Of a stretch of DNA of 5,571 bases, positions 1 through 5,469 are shown piece after piece. A program made the position numbers and the translations under genes. Below the pieces are notes generated by a model. The model saw only the letters and a program-made list of their open reading frames with translations. It was not told the DNA's origin and did no database searches. Within the stretch, counting starts at the first letter, position 1, and each line of letters opens with the position of its first letter. The DNA is from Desulfobacterales bacterium. GTDB lineage: Bacteria; Desulfobacterota; Desulfobulbia; Desulfobulbales; BM004. The DNA is taken from positions 1-5,571 of the forward strand of contig JAUXHH010000120.1 in NCBI GenBank assembly GCA_030621655.1, given 5' to 3'.

Positions 1-528
1 CAAGAATATGGGGCTGATCATGCAATGAAATTGCTTCAACCCGGCATTCTGCAGATGTGGCCAGAATGTTTATGGAGCTTGGGAGGGGCTCCTGTACTGC
101 CTGGCCGTGCCATTTAGAGAGAGGGAAATGCTGCGGCAACCCTTTGAAAGCTGGATGGTTTTTCTCTTCATTGGTAAGAAAACCCTGATATATCCTATAC
201 TGGATTGAAAATTGGGCCCGACCTTAGCGCCCAGGACATCAGCAAGCAGTTGGTGGCCCAGGCAGAAACCGAGATACGGGATATCCCGTGCAATAACTTT
301 TTTGATAAGTTGTTTTTCTTCTGTCAGAAACGGGTATATGTGCTCCTGGTCAACATTCGGGCCGCCGCCAAGAACTATCATGGCCATATAGCCTTTAATC
401 TCAGGGATATTCTCTTCCCAGACATGGATAATGTCCATTTTTATTTTATGGAGTTTTGCAGCACTGAGAAGAAACTGCCCCGGGCCCTCCCATGGATTGT
501 GCTGCAAAACAATAATTTTTCTGTCCAT
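1..528 (-). CDS. Class I glutamine amidotransferase (GMP synthase-like GATase domain), partial and frameshifted
   Basis: This is the N-terminal and middle part of a class I (triad) glutamine amidotransferase, which hydrolyses glutamine to release ammonia; the acceptor substrate cannot be told. Visible motifs are the oxyanion-loop-like LGGGPNVDQE (residues 53-62) and the nucleophile elbow GFCLGHQL with Cys89. The frame from the ATG at 526-528 stops at 70-72, but after residue 117 (about 179-182) homology continues in another frame: LTNEEKNHPAFKG, then the family motif SKWHGQAV and ECRVEAISLHDQPHIL, running off the window. The catalytic His/Glu (usually in an FHPE motif) would lie just past the edge. 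One extra T in the coding-strand TTTT run restores the frame. No good Shine-Dalgarno precedes the ATG, yet the protein start fits the family. It lies downstream of the porin terminator, so it is probably a separate unit. The break may be a sequencing error or a recent lesion. Confidence 0.8.
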
Positions 529-547
529 AATCGGATTCTTTTATCAG

Positions 548-575
548 TATTAATGTATTATGCAACTTATTTATA
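548..575 (-). promoter_or_regulatory. Weak candidate sigma-70 promoter for the amidotransferase gene
   Basis: On the minus strand the AT-rich gap between the porin terminator and the amidotransferase start contains TTGCAT, then about 16 bases, then TAAAAG, about 10 bases before the ATG. Both boxes are imperfect and the leader would be very short. It is listed only because the upstream terminator implies that the gene needs its own promoter. Confidence 0.15.
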
Positions 576-618
576 TCTTATGTGAGAATCAGCTGTGGGC
601 TAAAAGGCTTAAACAACT

Positions 619-648
619 GGAGACCGGTCGGGAGAGTGACCGGCCTCC
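619..648 (-). terminator. Rho-independent-type terminator after the porin gene
   Basis: Read on the minus strand, an 11-bp stem (GGAGGCCGGUC pairing with GACCGGUCUCC, one G-U wobble) encloses an 8-base loop. The tail is moderately U-rich (AGUUGUUUAAGCCUUUU). On the plus strand the same wobble position becomes an A-C mismatch, which favours leftward use. It lies 42 bases after the porin stop codon and would close the glnB-amt-porin unit. The U tract is interrupted, so termination strength is uncertain. Confidence 0.75.
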
Positions 649-690
649 TTGCAGGGGGAGAGGAGTTCAGACCCCGTGTTGCGTTCAGGT

Positions 691-1455
691 TTAGAATGAA
701 AAACTGGCTGAGACACCGCCATAGACAAAGTTGTCTTTATTACTCGGTCCCAGCTCAATAAGATCAGACGCCTCGCTTGAGAGGGCAAATGACCAGTAAA
801 TCTCCGGAGTGATGGCAATGTACTTACCGATCGGGAATGACATGGCTGCAGAAAGGAGGCCGTCATGTAATTCAGCGTAACTGACGTTGTCATCCAGATA
901 GCCAAACGACAACCCAAGATCCAAACCATATTTTTCAGCAATCATGAATGTGTGGCCAAAGGCCAGGTTTGCATACCAGAGACCGTTAAAGTCGCTAACA
1001 TCGTAATAGAAAGTAAATGTGGGTGCAAGCAGGACATCATAGCTCAAAGTGCCGTAGAATTCCTGGGTGTCATTAGCCCTAACATTAGCAGAAGCAACAT
1101 CCTCAAGGGCGTAGTAGATCCAACCTACTCCGTAGCCGAGCTTCTCATAGGCGCCGTCGTAAGAGAGGGTAAGGTCTGTTTCATTCCAATTATGGGCATC
1201 CGTTTGATAATACTTAGTGTCCAGGTTGCCCCAAAGGTTGGCACTGAATCCCTTGTAGGATGCAGTCAGTGACGGCTGGATGACCATGGAGTCATCACTT
1301 AATTCAAAACCTCGCCAGACATACTTGCTTAAGAAGGCAACCGAAGCATCGGCTGAAGGTACTTCCTCTTCGGCCAGAACTGAGGACGCTCCAGCGCCCA
1401 GCATGCTTAACGTTAAAACACCTGCTGCAATCATTTTTTTGTTTGTTGAAAACAT
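691..1455 (-). CDS. TorF family putative porin (Gcw_chp/TIGR02001-like outer-membrane beta-barrel)
   Basis: This 254-residue protein is predicted to be exported and to form a small outer-membrane beta-barrel. Residues 1-28 form a signal peptide: a Lys-Lys n-region, a hydrophobic core and likely cleavage after SVLA, Ala28. The mature N-terminus carries the family-like stretch VAFLSKYVWRGFELSDDS (about 39-56). Alternating aromatic/polar strands follow (e.g. FTFYYDVSDF, LGLSFGYLDD), and the protein ends in Phe (SASFSF), the usual outer-membrane assembly signal. The ATG at 1453-1455 is preceded by AAAGGAG at 1466-1472, a slightly long spacing of 10 bases. It follows amt-1 after 115 bases with no convincing terminator between, so it is probably the last gene of the glnB-amt unit. 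Known context: TorF-type porins often neighbour PII/Amt genes in proteobacteria. A role in ammonium or other nitrogenous solute uptake is inference from that linkage; the substrate is unknown. Confidence 0.75.
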   Translation of the reverse strand: MFSTNKKMIAAGVLTLSMLGAGASSVLAEEEVPSADASVAFLSKYVWRGFELSDDSMVIQPSLTASYKGFSANLWGNLDTKYYQTDAHNWNETDLTLSYDGAYEKLGYGVGWIYYALEDVASANVRANDTQEFYGTLSYDVLLAPTFTFYYDVSDFNGLWYANLAFGHTFMIAEKYGLDLGLSFGYLDDNVSYAELHDGLLSAAMSFPIGKYIAITPEIYWSFALSSEASDLIELGPSNKDNFVYGGVSASFSF

Positions 1456-1570
1456 AATCTCTTATCTCCTTTGTTTTTTAATGTTTTTGCTGCTTAATAA
1501 CCATGCGACCGATGTTTTAAAGTTCAATATTTTCAAGTAAATATAGTTGTTGTTAAAGGTAAGGCTGCCT

Positions 1571-2887
1571 TTATTTAATGATCTGGAAGTCGTTATATGC
1601 ATGTCCGCCGTGCTCAACGATATCGACACCCATGAGCTCGTCCTCTTCAGAGACCCGCAGGCCGATGGTCATGTCAATCAGTTTGAACAGGATGAATGCA
1701 GCGCCAAAAGCCCAGATAAAGGCAGCTCCGATGCCGAGCAGCTGGACGCCGATGATCTTAGTAGAAAAGCCTCCGATATTAAAAAGTCCTGCAGCCAGCG
1801 TTCCCCAGGCGCCGCAGACGCCATGCACGGATACTGCACCAACAGGGTCATCAACCTTAATCCTGTCAAAGAATAGAACGGAAAACACTACCAGTACACC
1901 GGCAATCAGGCCGATGATCACTGAACTGGTTGGGCTGACATTGGCACAACCGGCCGTGATTCCAACAAGACCTGCCAGGGCACCGTTTAAGCTCATGCCG
2001 ATTTCAGGCTTTTTAAAGATGGCCCAGGAGGTCAGCATGGCAGCAACAGCACCGCCTGCAGCAGAAAGGTTGGTATTGACAAAGATCATGGCGATATCAG
2101 TGATACCAGCCGTGGTTGAGCCGGGGTTAAATCCAAACCAGCCAAACCAGAGGATGAAAACGCCGAGCGCTGCCAGAGGGATATTGTGACCCGGGATGGC
2201 CTTTACCTTGCCGTCCTTACCGTACTTGCCCAGTCTTGGTCCGAGGACTATTGCACCTGCCAGGGCGGCCCAGCCGCCAACGGAATGCACGACTGTTGAT
2301 CCGGCAAAGTCTATAAAGCCAAGACCTTCAAGCCAGCCGTTGCCGTTTAACAGGCTACCCCAGGCCCAGCTGCCGAATACCGGATAGATAAATGCACAGA
2401 GAACTGCACTGTATAGCAGGTAGCCGGTGAACTTGGTCCTTTCGGCCATGGCCCCGGAAACAATGGTAGCTGCAGTGGCGGCAAATACACACTGGAACAA
2501 CCAGAAGGCCAGAACCCAGGGGTCTCCGTCCATGGTATAATCGCTTAAAAAGAATCCTGTGGTGCCGAACCAGCCGGTTTTTGAGGCGCCAAACATAACG
2601 CCGAAGCCGATAGCCCAGAAAAAGAGAGATCCCATGGAAAAGTCCATCAGGTTTTTCATCATGATGTTGACGGCACTTTTTGCGCGGGTAAAGCCGGCTT
2701 CCACCATGGCAAAGCCTGCCTGCATAAAAAATACGAGAGCAGCTGCAACCAGGGTCCAGACATAGTCCAGGTTGGTCTGTACCATTGCCACTGCTTCTGA
2801 ATTGGTTAAAACGGTAGGGGCCTCATCTCCGCACCAGGCAACAGCAGGAACAAGCAGCAATGCTGTAGCAAATAGAAATTTTTTCAT
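1571..2887 (-). CDS. amt: Ammonium transporter Amt/AmtB (amt-1), with signal peptide
   Basis: This intact 438-residue Amt/MEP/Rh channel conducts ammonium across the inner membrane as a trimer. An N-terminal signal peptide (about residues 1-20, MKKFLFATALLLVPAVAWCG) precedes the usual 11 membrane helices, as in E. coli AmtB. The key pore residues are all present: Phe131/Phe135 in FQCVF and Phe253 in GWFGFN (the Phe gate), Trp176, Asp193 in DFAGSTVVH, the twin histidines His201 and His355 (SVHGVCG), and Ser257. The C-terminal tail GLRVSEEDELMGVDIVEHGGHAY is the cytoplasmic region that couples subunits and contacts PII. GGAGG at 2896-2900 sits 8 bases before the ATG. It starts 42 bases after glnB-1, so the two are almost certainly co-transcribed and the upstream PII is its likely gatekeeper. 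A perfect TTACA-N4-TGTAA palindrome lies in the gap just upstream. Confidence 0.97.
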   Translation of the reverse strand: MKKFLFATALLLVPAVAWCGDEAPTVLTNSEAVAMVQTNLDYVWTLVAAALVFFMQAGFAMVEAGFTRAKSAVNIMMKNLMDFSMGSLFFWAIGFGVMFGASKTGWFGTTGFFLSDYTMDGDPWVLAFWLFQCVFAATAATIVSGAMAERTKFTGYLLYSAVLCAFIYPVFGSWAWGSLLNGNGWLEGLGFIDFAGSTVVHSVGGWAALAGAIVLGPRLGKYGKDGKVKAIPGHNIPLAALGVFILWFGWFGFNPGSTTAGITDIAMIFVNTNLSAAGGAVAAMLTSWAIFKKPEIGMSLNGALAGLVGITAGCANVSPTSSVIIGLIAGVLVVFSVLFFDRIKVDDPVGAVSVHGVCGAWGTLAAGLFNIGGFSTKIIGVQLLGIGAAFIWAFGAAFILFKLIDMTIGLRVSEEDELMGVDIVEHGGHAYNDFQIIK

Positions 2888-2912
2888 TGTAATATCCTCC
2901 GGGTTTATACTT

Positions 2913-2926
2913 TTACAAAATTGTAA
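2913..2926. promoter_or_regulatory. Palindrome TTACA-N4-TGTAA between glnB-1 and amt-1 (site 5)
   Basis: This is a perfect match to the motif that recurs in the divergent intergenic region. Bases 2914-2927 are identical to 3619-3632 over 14 bases. It starts a few bases after the glnB-1 stop codon and 25 bases before the amt-1 ATG. It could be an internal operator for amt-1 or a weak AU-rich RNA hairpin; its function is inferred only from repetition. Confidence 0.4.
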
Positions 2927-2929
2927 TTT

Positions 2930-3268
2930 TTATATAGCTTCCTTATCTCTTTCTCCGGTTCGTATCCTGCAGACCGTCTCGACCGGCACTACAAATATTT
3001 TGCCATCGCCTATTTTGCCGGTCTTTACAGCATTAATTATGGTATTGATGATCAGCTCTATCTGCTCGTCGTTGGCGACTATTTCAACTTTGACCTTAGG
3101 GATAAAGTCCACAACATATTCAGCTCCCCTGTAAACCTCCTTGTGGCCTTTTTGGCGCCCAAAGCCTTTTACCTCAGTAACTGTCATGCCGTGTAAGCCA
3201 AGGCCGGAAAAGGCCTCTTTCAGGTCGTCAAGCTTGAATGGCTTGATAATCGCTTCAATTTTCTTCAT
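2930..3268 (-). CDS. glnB: Nitrogen regulatory protein P-II (PII, GlnB/GlnK family), glnB-1
   Basis: This 112-residue PII signal protein forms a trimer that senses ATP/ADP and 2-oxoglutarate and controls partners such as Amt. The T-loop (about 37-55, GRQKGHKEVYRGAEYVVDF) includes Tyr51, the uridylylation site in proteobacterial PII, and Tyr46. The B-loop TGKIGDGKIFV (83-93) and C-terminal Arg101/Arg103 (RIRTGE) form the nucleotide site, with Lys58 and Lys90 also present. Lys3 and Asp54 resemble E. coli GlnB, whereas the linkage to amt is typical of GlnK, so the B/K label is ambiguous. GGAGG at 3275-3279 lies 6 bases before the ATG. It is the first gene of the leftward unit, 42 bases before amt-1. 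A near-consensus sigma-54 promoter at 3342-3360 would give a leader of about 65 bases. Cys100 replaces the Ile/Val common there (Ile in glnB-2). Confidence 0.97.
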   Translation of the reverse strand: MKKIEAIIKPFKLDDLKEAFSGLGLHGMTVTEVKGFGRQKGHKEVYRGAEYVVDFIPKVKVEIVANDEQIELIINTIINAVKTGKIGDGKIFVVPVETVCRIRTGERDKEAI

Positions 3269-3335
3269 TTTATTCCTCCGTTAGAATTGAATCTTTCAAT
3301 AATGTTAATTATTATTTTTGATTCAGCATTTATCT

Positions 3336-3357
3336 GCATAGCTTTCAAATTCTATGC
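3336..3357. repeat. Inverted repeat GCATAG-N10-CTATGC overlapping the glnB-1 promoter
   Basis: A perfect 6-bp inverted repeat has a 10-base spacer. It covers the span from the -24 element to near the predicted start of the leftward sigma-54-like promoter. That placement would suit a repressor operator; a DNA- or RNA-level role cannot be distinguished from sequence alone. Confidence 0.4.
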
Positions 3358-3360
3358 CAA
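3342..3360 (-). promoter_or_regulatory. Near-consensus sigma-54 promoter for glnB-1/amt-1/porin
   Basis: On the minus strand the sequence reads TTGGCAT (an ideal -24 element), five bases, then TTGA where the consensus is TTGC. The spacing is right (GG, ten bases, then G), but the -12 C is replaced by A. The predicted start is near 3333, giving a leader of about 65 bases before the glnB-1 ATG. Nitrogen-regulated glnK-amt operons are commonly sigma-54 dependent, which supports the call, but the -12 mismatch lowers confidence. Confidence 0.5.
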
Positions 3361-3460
3361 ATCAGAAATAAGTATAATTTAACAATTTAACTATATGATT
3401 TTAAATGGATTATTTTTTAATTGCTGCCAGGAAAGAGTCTGTTGGCTCAAGGCATATTCG

Positions 3461-3474
3461 TTACATTTATGTAA
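3461..3474. promoter_or_regulatory. Palindrome TTACA-N4-TGTAA (site 1)
   Basis: This is a perfect palindrome, TTACAT-TT-ATGTAA. Its centre lies about 134 bases upstream of the start predicted for the leftward promoter, an enhancer-like distance. The binding protein is unknown. Confidence 0.45.
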
Positions 3475-3501
3475 TTAGTATAATGTTTAAGAAAAACAAT
3501 A

Positions 3502-3515
3502 TAACAATTATGTAA
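3502..3515. promoter_or_regulatory. Palindrome-like TAACA-N4-TGTAA (site 2)
   Basis: It matches the repeated motif at 9 of 10 defined positions. Its centre is 41 bases from that of site 1, close to four helical turns, so both would face the same side of the DNA. Confidence 0.35.
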
Positions 3516-3587
3516 TGGTATTTGCGTCATTAATTGTTCAGCTGCGGGAAGGTGTTTTGCTGGAAGGGTGGAGCGATAGGGCTGTTT

Positions 3588-3601
3588 ACACAATTTTGTA
3601 A
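3588..3601. promoter_or_regulatory. Palindrome-like ACACA-N4-TGTAA (site 3)
   Basis: It matches at 8 of 10 motif positions. On the minus strand it contains TTACAAAATTGT, a 12-base identity with site 5. With site 4 it forms an exact 11-bp inverted repeat (3590-3600 with 3619-3629). The centre is about 141 bases upstream of the start predicted for amt-2. Confidence 0.35.
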
Positions 3602-3617
3602 CTTATAATAATTTTTG

Positions 3618-3631
3618 ATACAAAATTGTAA
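3618..3631. promoter_or_regulatory. Palindrome-like ATACA-N4-TGTAA (site 4)
   Basis: It matches at 9 of 10 motif positions and shares a 14-base identity with site 5. Its centre is 30 bases from site 3, near three helical turns, and about 111 bases upstream of the start predicted for amt-2. Confidence 0.4.
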
Positions 3632-3643
3632 TATTTCTGGGTG

Positions 3644-3663
3644 GTGCTGATTGCATTTGGCAC
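3644..3663. promoter_or_regulatory. Dyad GTGC-N12-GCAC upstream of the amt-2 promoter
   Basis: This is a 20-bp imperfect palindrome with 14 symmetric positions, pattern GTGCnnAnTG|CAnTnnGCAC. It lies between sites 3/4 and the sigma-54 promoter. The half-sites recall NtrC boxes, but their polarity is opposite to the GCAC...GTGC arrangement of enteric sites. It could be an operator of unknown identity. Confidence 0.25.
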
Positions 3664-3708
3664 TGTCTATTCTTTGTTATTACAGTGAGTTACTTGATTT
3701 TATGATCT

Positions 3709-3725
3709 TTGGCATCCTTTTTGCT
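3709..3725 (+). promoter_or_regulatory. Sigma-54 (RpoN) -24/-12 promoter for amt-2/glnB-2
   Basis: TTGGCAT, five bases (CCTTT), then TTGCT gives the invariant GG-N10-GC core with consensus flanks. The predicted start is near 3736, leaving a leader of about 98 bases before the amt-2 ATG. Sigma-54 promoters need an enhancer-binding ATPase activator; the palindromes at 3588-3631 are at a suitable distance. Confidence 0.75.
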
Positions 3726-3786
3726 TTCTCATAGTCTGTTTGTATTAAATGTTAATTTGCAGTTGTTAATTGAAAAAATAACGAGG

Positions 3787-3812
3787 AGCCTAGCGTAATT
3801 TTTCGACAGGCT
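3787..3812 (+). promoter_or_regulatory. Small hairpin with T-run in the amt-2 leader
   Basis: AGCCT (3787-3791) pairs with AGGCT (3808-3812), extendable by G-U pairs outward. TTTT and then the AAGGAAAG ribosome-binding region follow. It resembles a weak attenuator or a structure next to the Shine-Dalgarno, but the stem is short and the loop long. Confidence 0.2.
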
Positions 3813-3833
3813 TTTATAAAGGAAAGAGAGAGA

Positions 3834-5053
3834 ATGATTGATTCAGGGGATACAGCTTTTATTTTGGCATCGGCAGGTCTTGTTCTACTCATGACCCCGG
3901 GGCTTGCTCTTTTTTACGCAGGCATGGTCCGCAGTAAAAATGTGCTGGGTACAATTCTGCAGAGCTTTATCATGATATCGGTGATCAGCCTGGAGTGGGT
4001 TTATATCGGTTACAGCATGTCTTTTGGTCCTGATGTCGGAGGTTTTATAGGTGATCTTTCCTGGTTTGCCTTAAACGGAGTTACCTCTGAGCCCAGTGCA
4101 GACTATGCAACGACTATCCCGCAGAATGTCTTTATGATCTATCAGTGCATGTTTGCCATTATCACACCGGCATTGATCACCGGTGCCTTTGCAGAAAGGA
4201 TGCGTTTCAGTTCTTTTCTGGTTTTCAGTCTGCTTTGGACTATTCTTGTATACAATCCGGTTTGCCACTGGATCTGGGGTACGGGTGGCTGGCTGGGCGC
4301 CAGGGGTGTGCTTGACTTTGCCGGCGGTTTGGTTGTCCACCTGACATCCGGTGCTGCTGCCCTGGCAGCAGTTTTTATAATCGGCCCCCGCAAGGGATAC
4401 GGCAAAGAAAGCTTCATGCCGCATAATCTGCCCATGACTTTACTCGGCACCGGCCTCCTCTGTTCGGTTGGTTTGGATTTAACGGCGGCTCCGCCCTGGC
4501 AGCGGACGGGGTAGCCGCTGGTGCCCTTGTCGCCACCCATCTGGCCGGCATGGCCGGCATGGCAATGTGGACATTTGTAGAATGGCTGCATCGTGGTAAA
4601 CCAACAACCCTAGGTGCTGCCTCAGGAGCCATTGCCGGACTAGCGACAATCACACCGGCAGCCGGTTTTGTCGGACCCAATGCGGCAATTCTTATTGGTT
4701 TTTTAGCCGGTGCAGGCTGCTACTACGGCATTACTTTGAAGGGACGTTTTGGCTATGACGACAGCCTGGATGTGGTTGGTATTCATGGCCTTGGTGGTGT
4801 AATGGGCACCATAAGCCTCGGCATCTTTGCCTCAACGGCTGTTAATCCGGGGGGAGCGGATGGTCTGCTGGCTGGAAATCCCGGCTTTTTGGGGACTCAA
4901 TTATTCGGAGTGCTGGTTGTCGGGGTCTATGCCTTTACACTCAGCTGGGTATTGCTTAAGCTGGTGGACGCCGTAATGGGCTTACGGTTGACGGAAGAGT
5001 CAGAAGTACAAGGACTTGACTTGGGTGAACACAGCGAAACTGCGTATAGTTAA
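3834..5053 (+). CDS. amt: Ammonium transporter Amt (amt-2), interrupted by a one-base frameshift
   Basis: This is a second Amt/MEP/Rh ammonium channel, without the cleavable signal peptide of amt-1. As written, the frame from the ATG at 3834 stops at 4512-4514 after 226 residues. The rest of the family continues in another frame through 5053. Adding one G after 4462 (TG to TGG) restores the conserved core LWFGWFGFNGGS and a 406-residue protein of normal length. In corrected numbering the pore residues are Phe107 (YQCMF), Trp148, Asp161, His169, Phe216, Ser220 and His318 (VVGIHGLGG). The tail GLRLTEESEVQGLDLGEHSETAY is the PII-contacting C-terminal region. AAGGAAAG at 3819-3826 supports the start. 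A consensus sigma-54 promoter lies upstream and glnB-2 follows after 47 bases. If the lesion is real, the product lacks half the pore and is a pseudogene product. The well-kept second half suggests a sequencing error or a very recent mutation. Confidence 0.92.
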
Positions 5054-5100
5054 GAAGAGTTTCTCCTCAATCGATATATTCAGACAACAAGGAGCAGGTC

Positions 5101-5439
5101 ATGAAAAAAATAGAAGCAATTATCAAGCCATTCAAACTGGATGATGTCAAAGAGGCTTTGAATGACATAGGCATCAAGGGAATGACAGTTTCAGAGGTCA
5201 AGGGATATGGTCGGCAGAAAGGTCACAAGGAAATCTATCGTGGTGCAGAGTACATAGTTGACTTCATTCCCAAGGTGAAACTAGAGATCATTGTGGAAGC
5301 ATCCCAGGTTGATGAAGTGATTGAAAAGATACGAAATGCAGCAAATACCGGCAAAATAGGTGATGGCAAGATTTTTGTTCTTCCTGTTGAAGAGGTTATC
5401 AGGGTCAGGACAGGTGAAAAAGGCAGGGAAGCCATCTAG
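5101..5439 (+). CDS. glnB: Nitrogen regulatory protein P-II (PII, GlnB/GlnK family), glnB-2
   Basis: This intact 112-residue PII protein is about 71% identical to glnB-1 by hand alignment. Its T-loop GRQKGHKEIYRGAEYIVDF (37-55) keeps Tyr51 and Tyr46 and differs from glnB-1 only at 45 and 52 (both Val to Ile). The B-loop TGKIGDGKIFV, Lys58, Lys90, Arg101 and Arg103 needed for ATP/2-oxoglutarate sensing are present. Most differences between the paralogues fall in residues 64-82 and the early helix (20-26), away from the Amt-contacting loop. AAGGAG at 5089-5094 lies 6 bases before the ATG. It follows amt-2 by 47 bases and precedes a probable glnD by 30, so the unit likely encodes transporter, sensor and the enzyme that modifies the sensor. 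Lys3 and Asp54 are GlnB-like despite the amt linkage. Confidence 0.97.
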   Translation: MKKIEAIIKPFKLDDVKEALNDIGIKGMTVSEVKGYGRQKGHKEIYRGAEYIVDFIPKVKLEIIVEASQVDEVIEKIRNAANTGKIGDGKIFVLPVEEVIRVRTGEKGREAI

Positions 5440-5469
5440 CCAGCATTTCTCACAAACGGTTTTTCTCGA

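Larger units (their letters stand above)
3269..3833. other. AT-rich divergent regulatory region between the two ammonium modules
   Basis: No credible coding sequence is seen in these 565 bases. The region holds a near-consensus sigma-54 promoter facing left (3342-3360) overlapped by a GCATAG/CTATGC dyad, two TTACA-N4-TGTAA-like sites on the left (3461-3515), two more on the right (3588-3631), a GTGC-N12-GCAC dyad (3644-3663), a consensus sigma-54 promoter facing right (3709-3725), and a small leader hairpin (3787-3812). Each pair of palindromes sits about 110-175 bases upstream of the start predicted from the nearer promoter. Confidence 0.8.

Noticed and set aside
609..941. Open frame overlapping the porin in another minus-strand frame
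   Set aside because: It overlaps the porin coding sequence and its terminator and shows no recognisable domain.
1489..1503. GG-N10-GC spacing on the minus strand upstream of the porin (TGGTTA...CAGC)
   Set aside because: Only the invariant dinucleotides fit; flanking bases of both elements are wrong, and the porin is plausibly read through from amt-1.
1554..1573. TAAAGG/CCTTTA hairpin at the amt-1 stop codon, considered as a terminator
   Set aside because: Only 6 bp with an 8-base loop, overlapping the stop codon and not followed by a U tract on the minus strand.
1578..2189. Long open frame antisense to amt-1 (203 codons)
   Set aside because: It lies wholly opposite a clearly conserved Amt gene, its protein is low-complexity and Pro/Ala/Thr-rich, and no ribosome-binding site or family motif is visible.
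3546..3561. Second GG-N10-GC sigma-54-like sequence on the plus strand (GGGAAG...TTGCT)
   Set aside because: The -24 half does not match TGGCAC/T, and the consensus site at 3709-3725 is better and closer to amt-2.
3656..3663. TTTGGCAC, an apparent -24 element
   Set aside because: No TTGC at the required distance downstream, so it is a half element only; it is part of the GTGC/GCAC dyad instead.
3269..3833. Classical NtrC boxes (GCACC-N5-GGTGC) in the divergent region
   Set aside because: None found; the symmetric elements present have different sequence or opposite half-site polarity.
4455..4550. Programmed ribosomal frameshift in amt-2
   Set aside because: No slippery heptamer or downstream stimulatory structure is evident at the break, and Amt genes are not known to use frameshifting; an indel is simpler.
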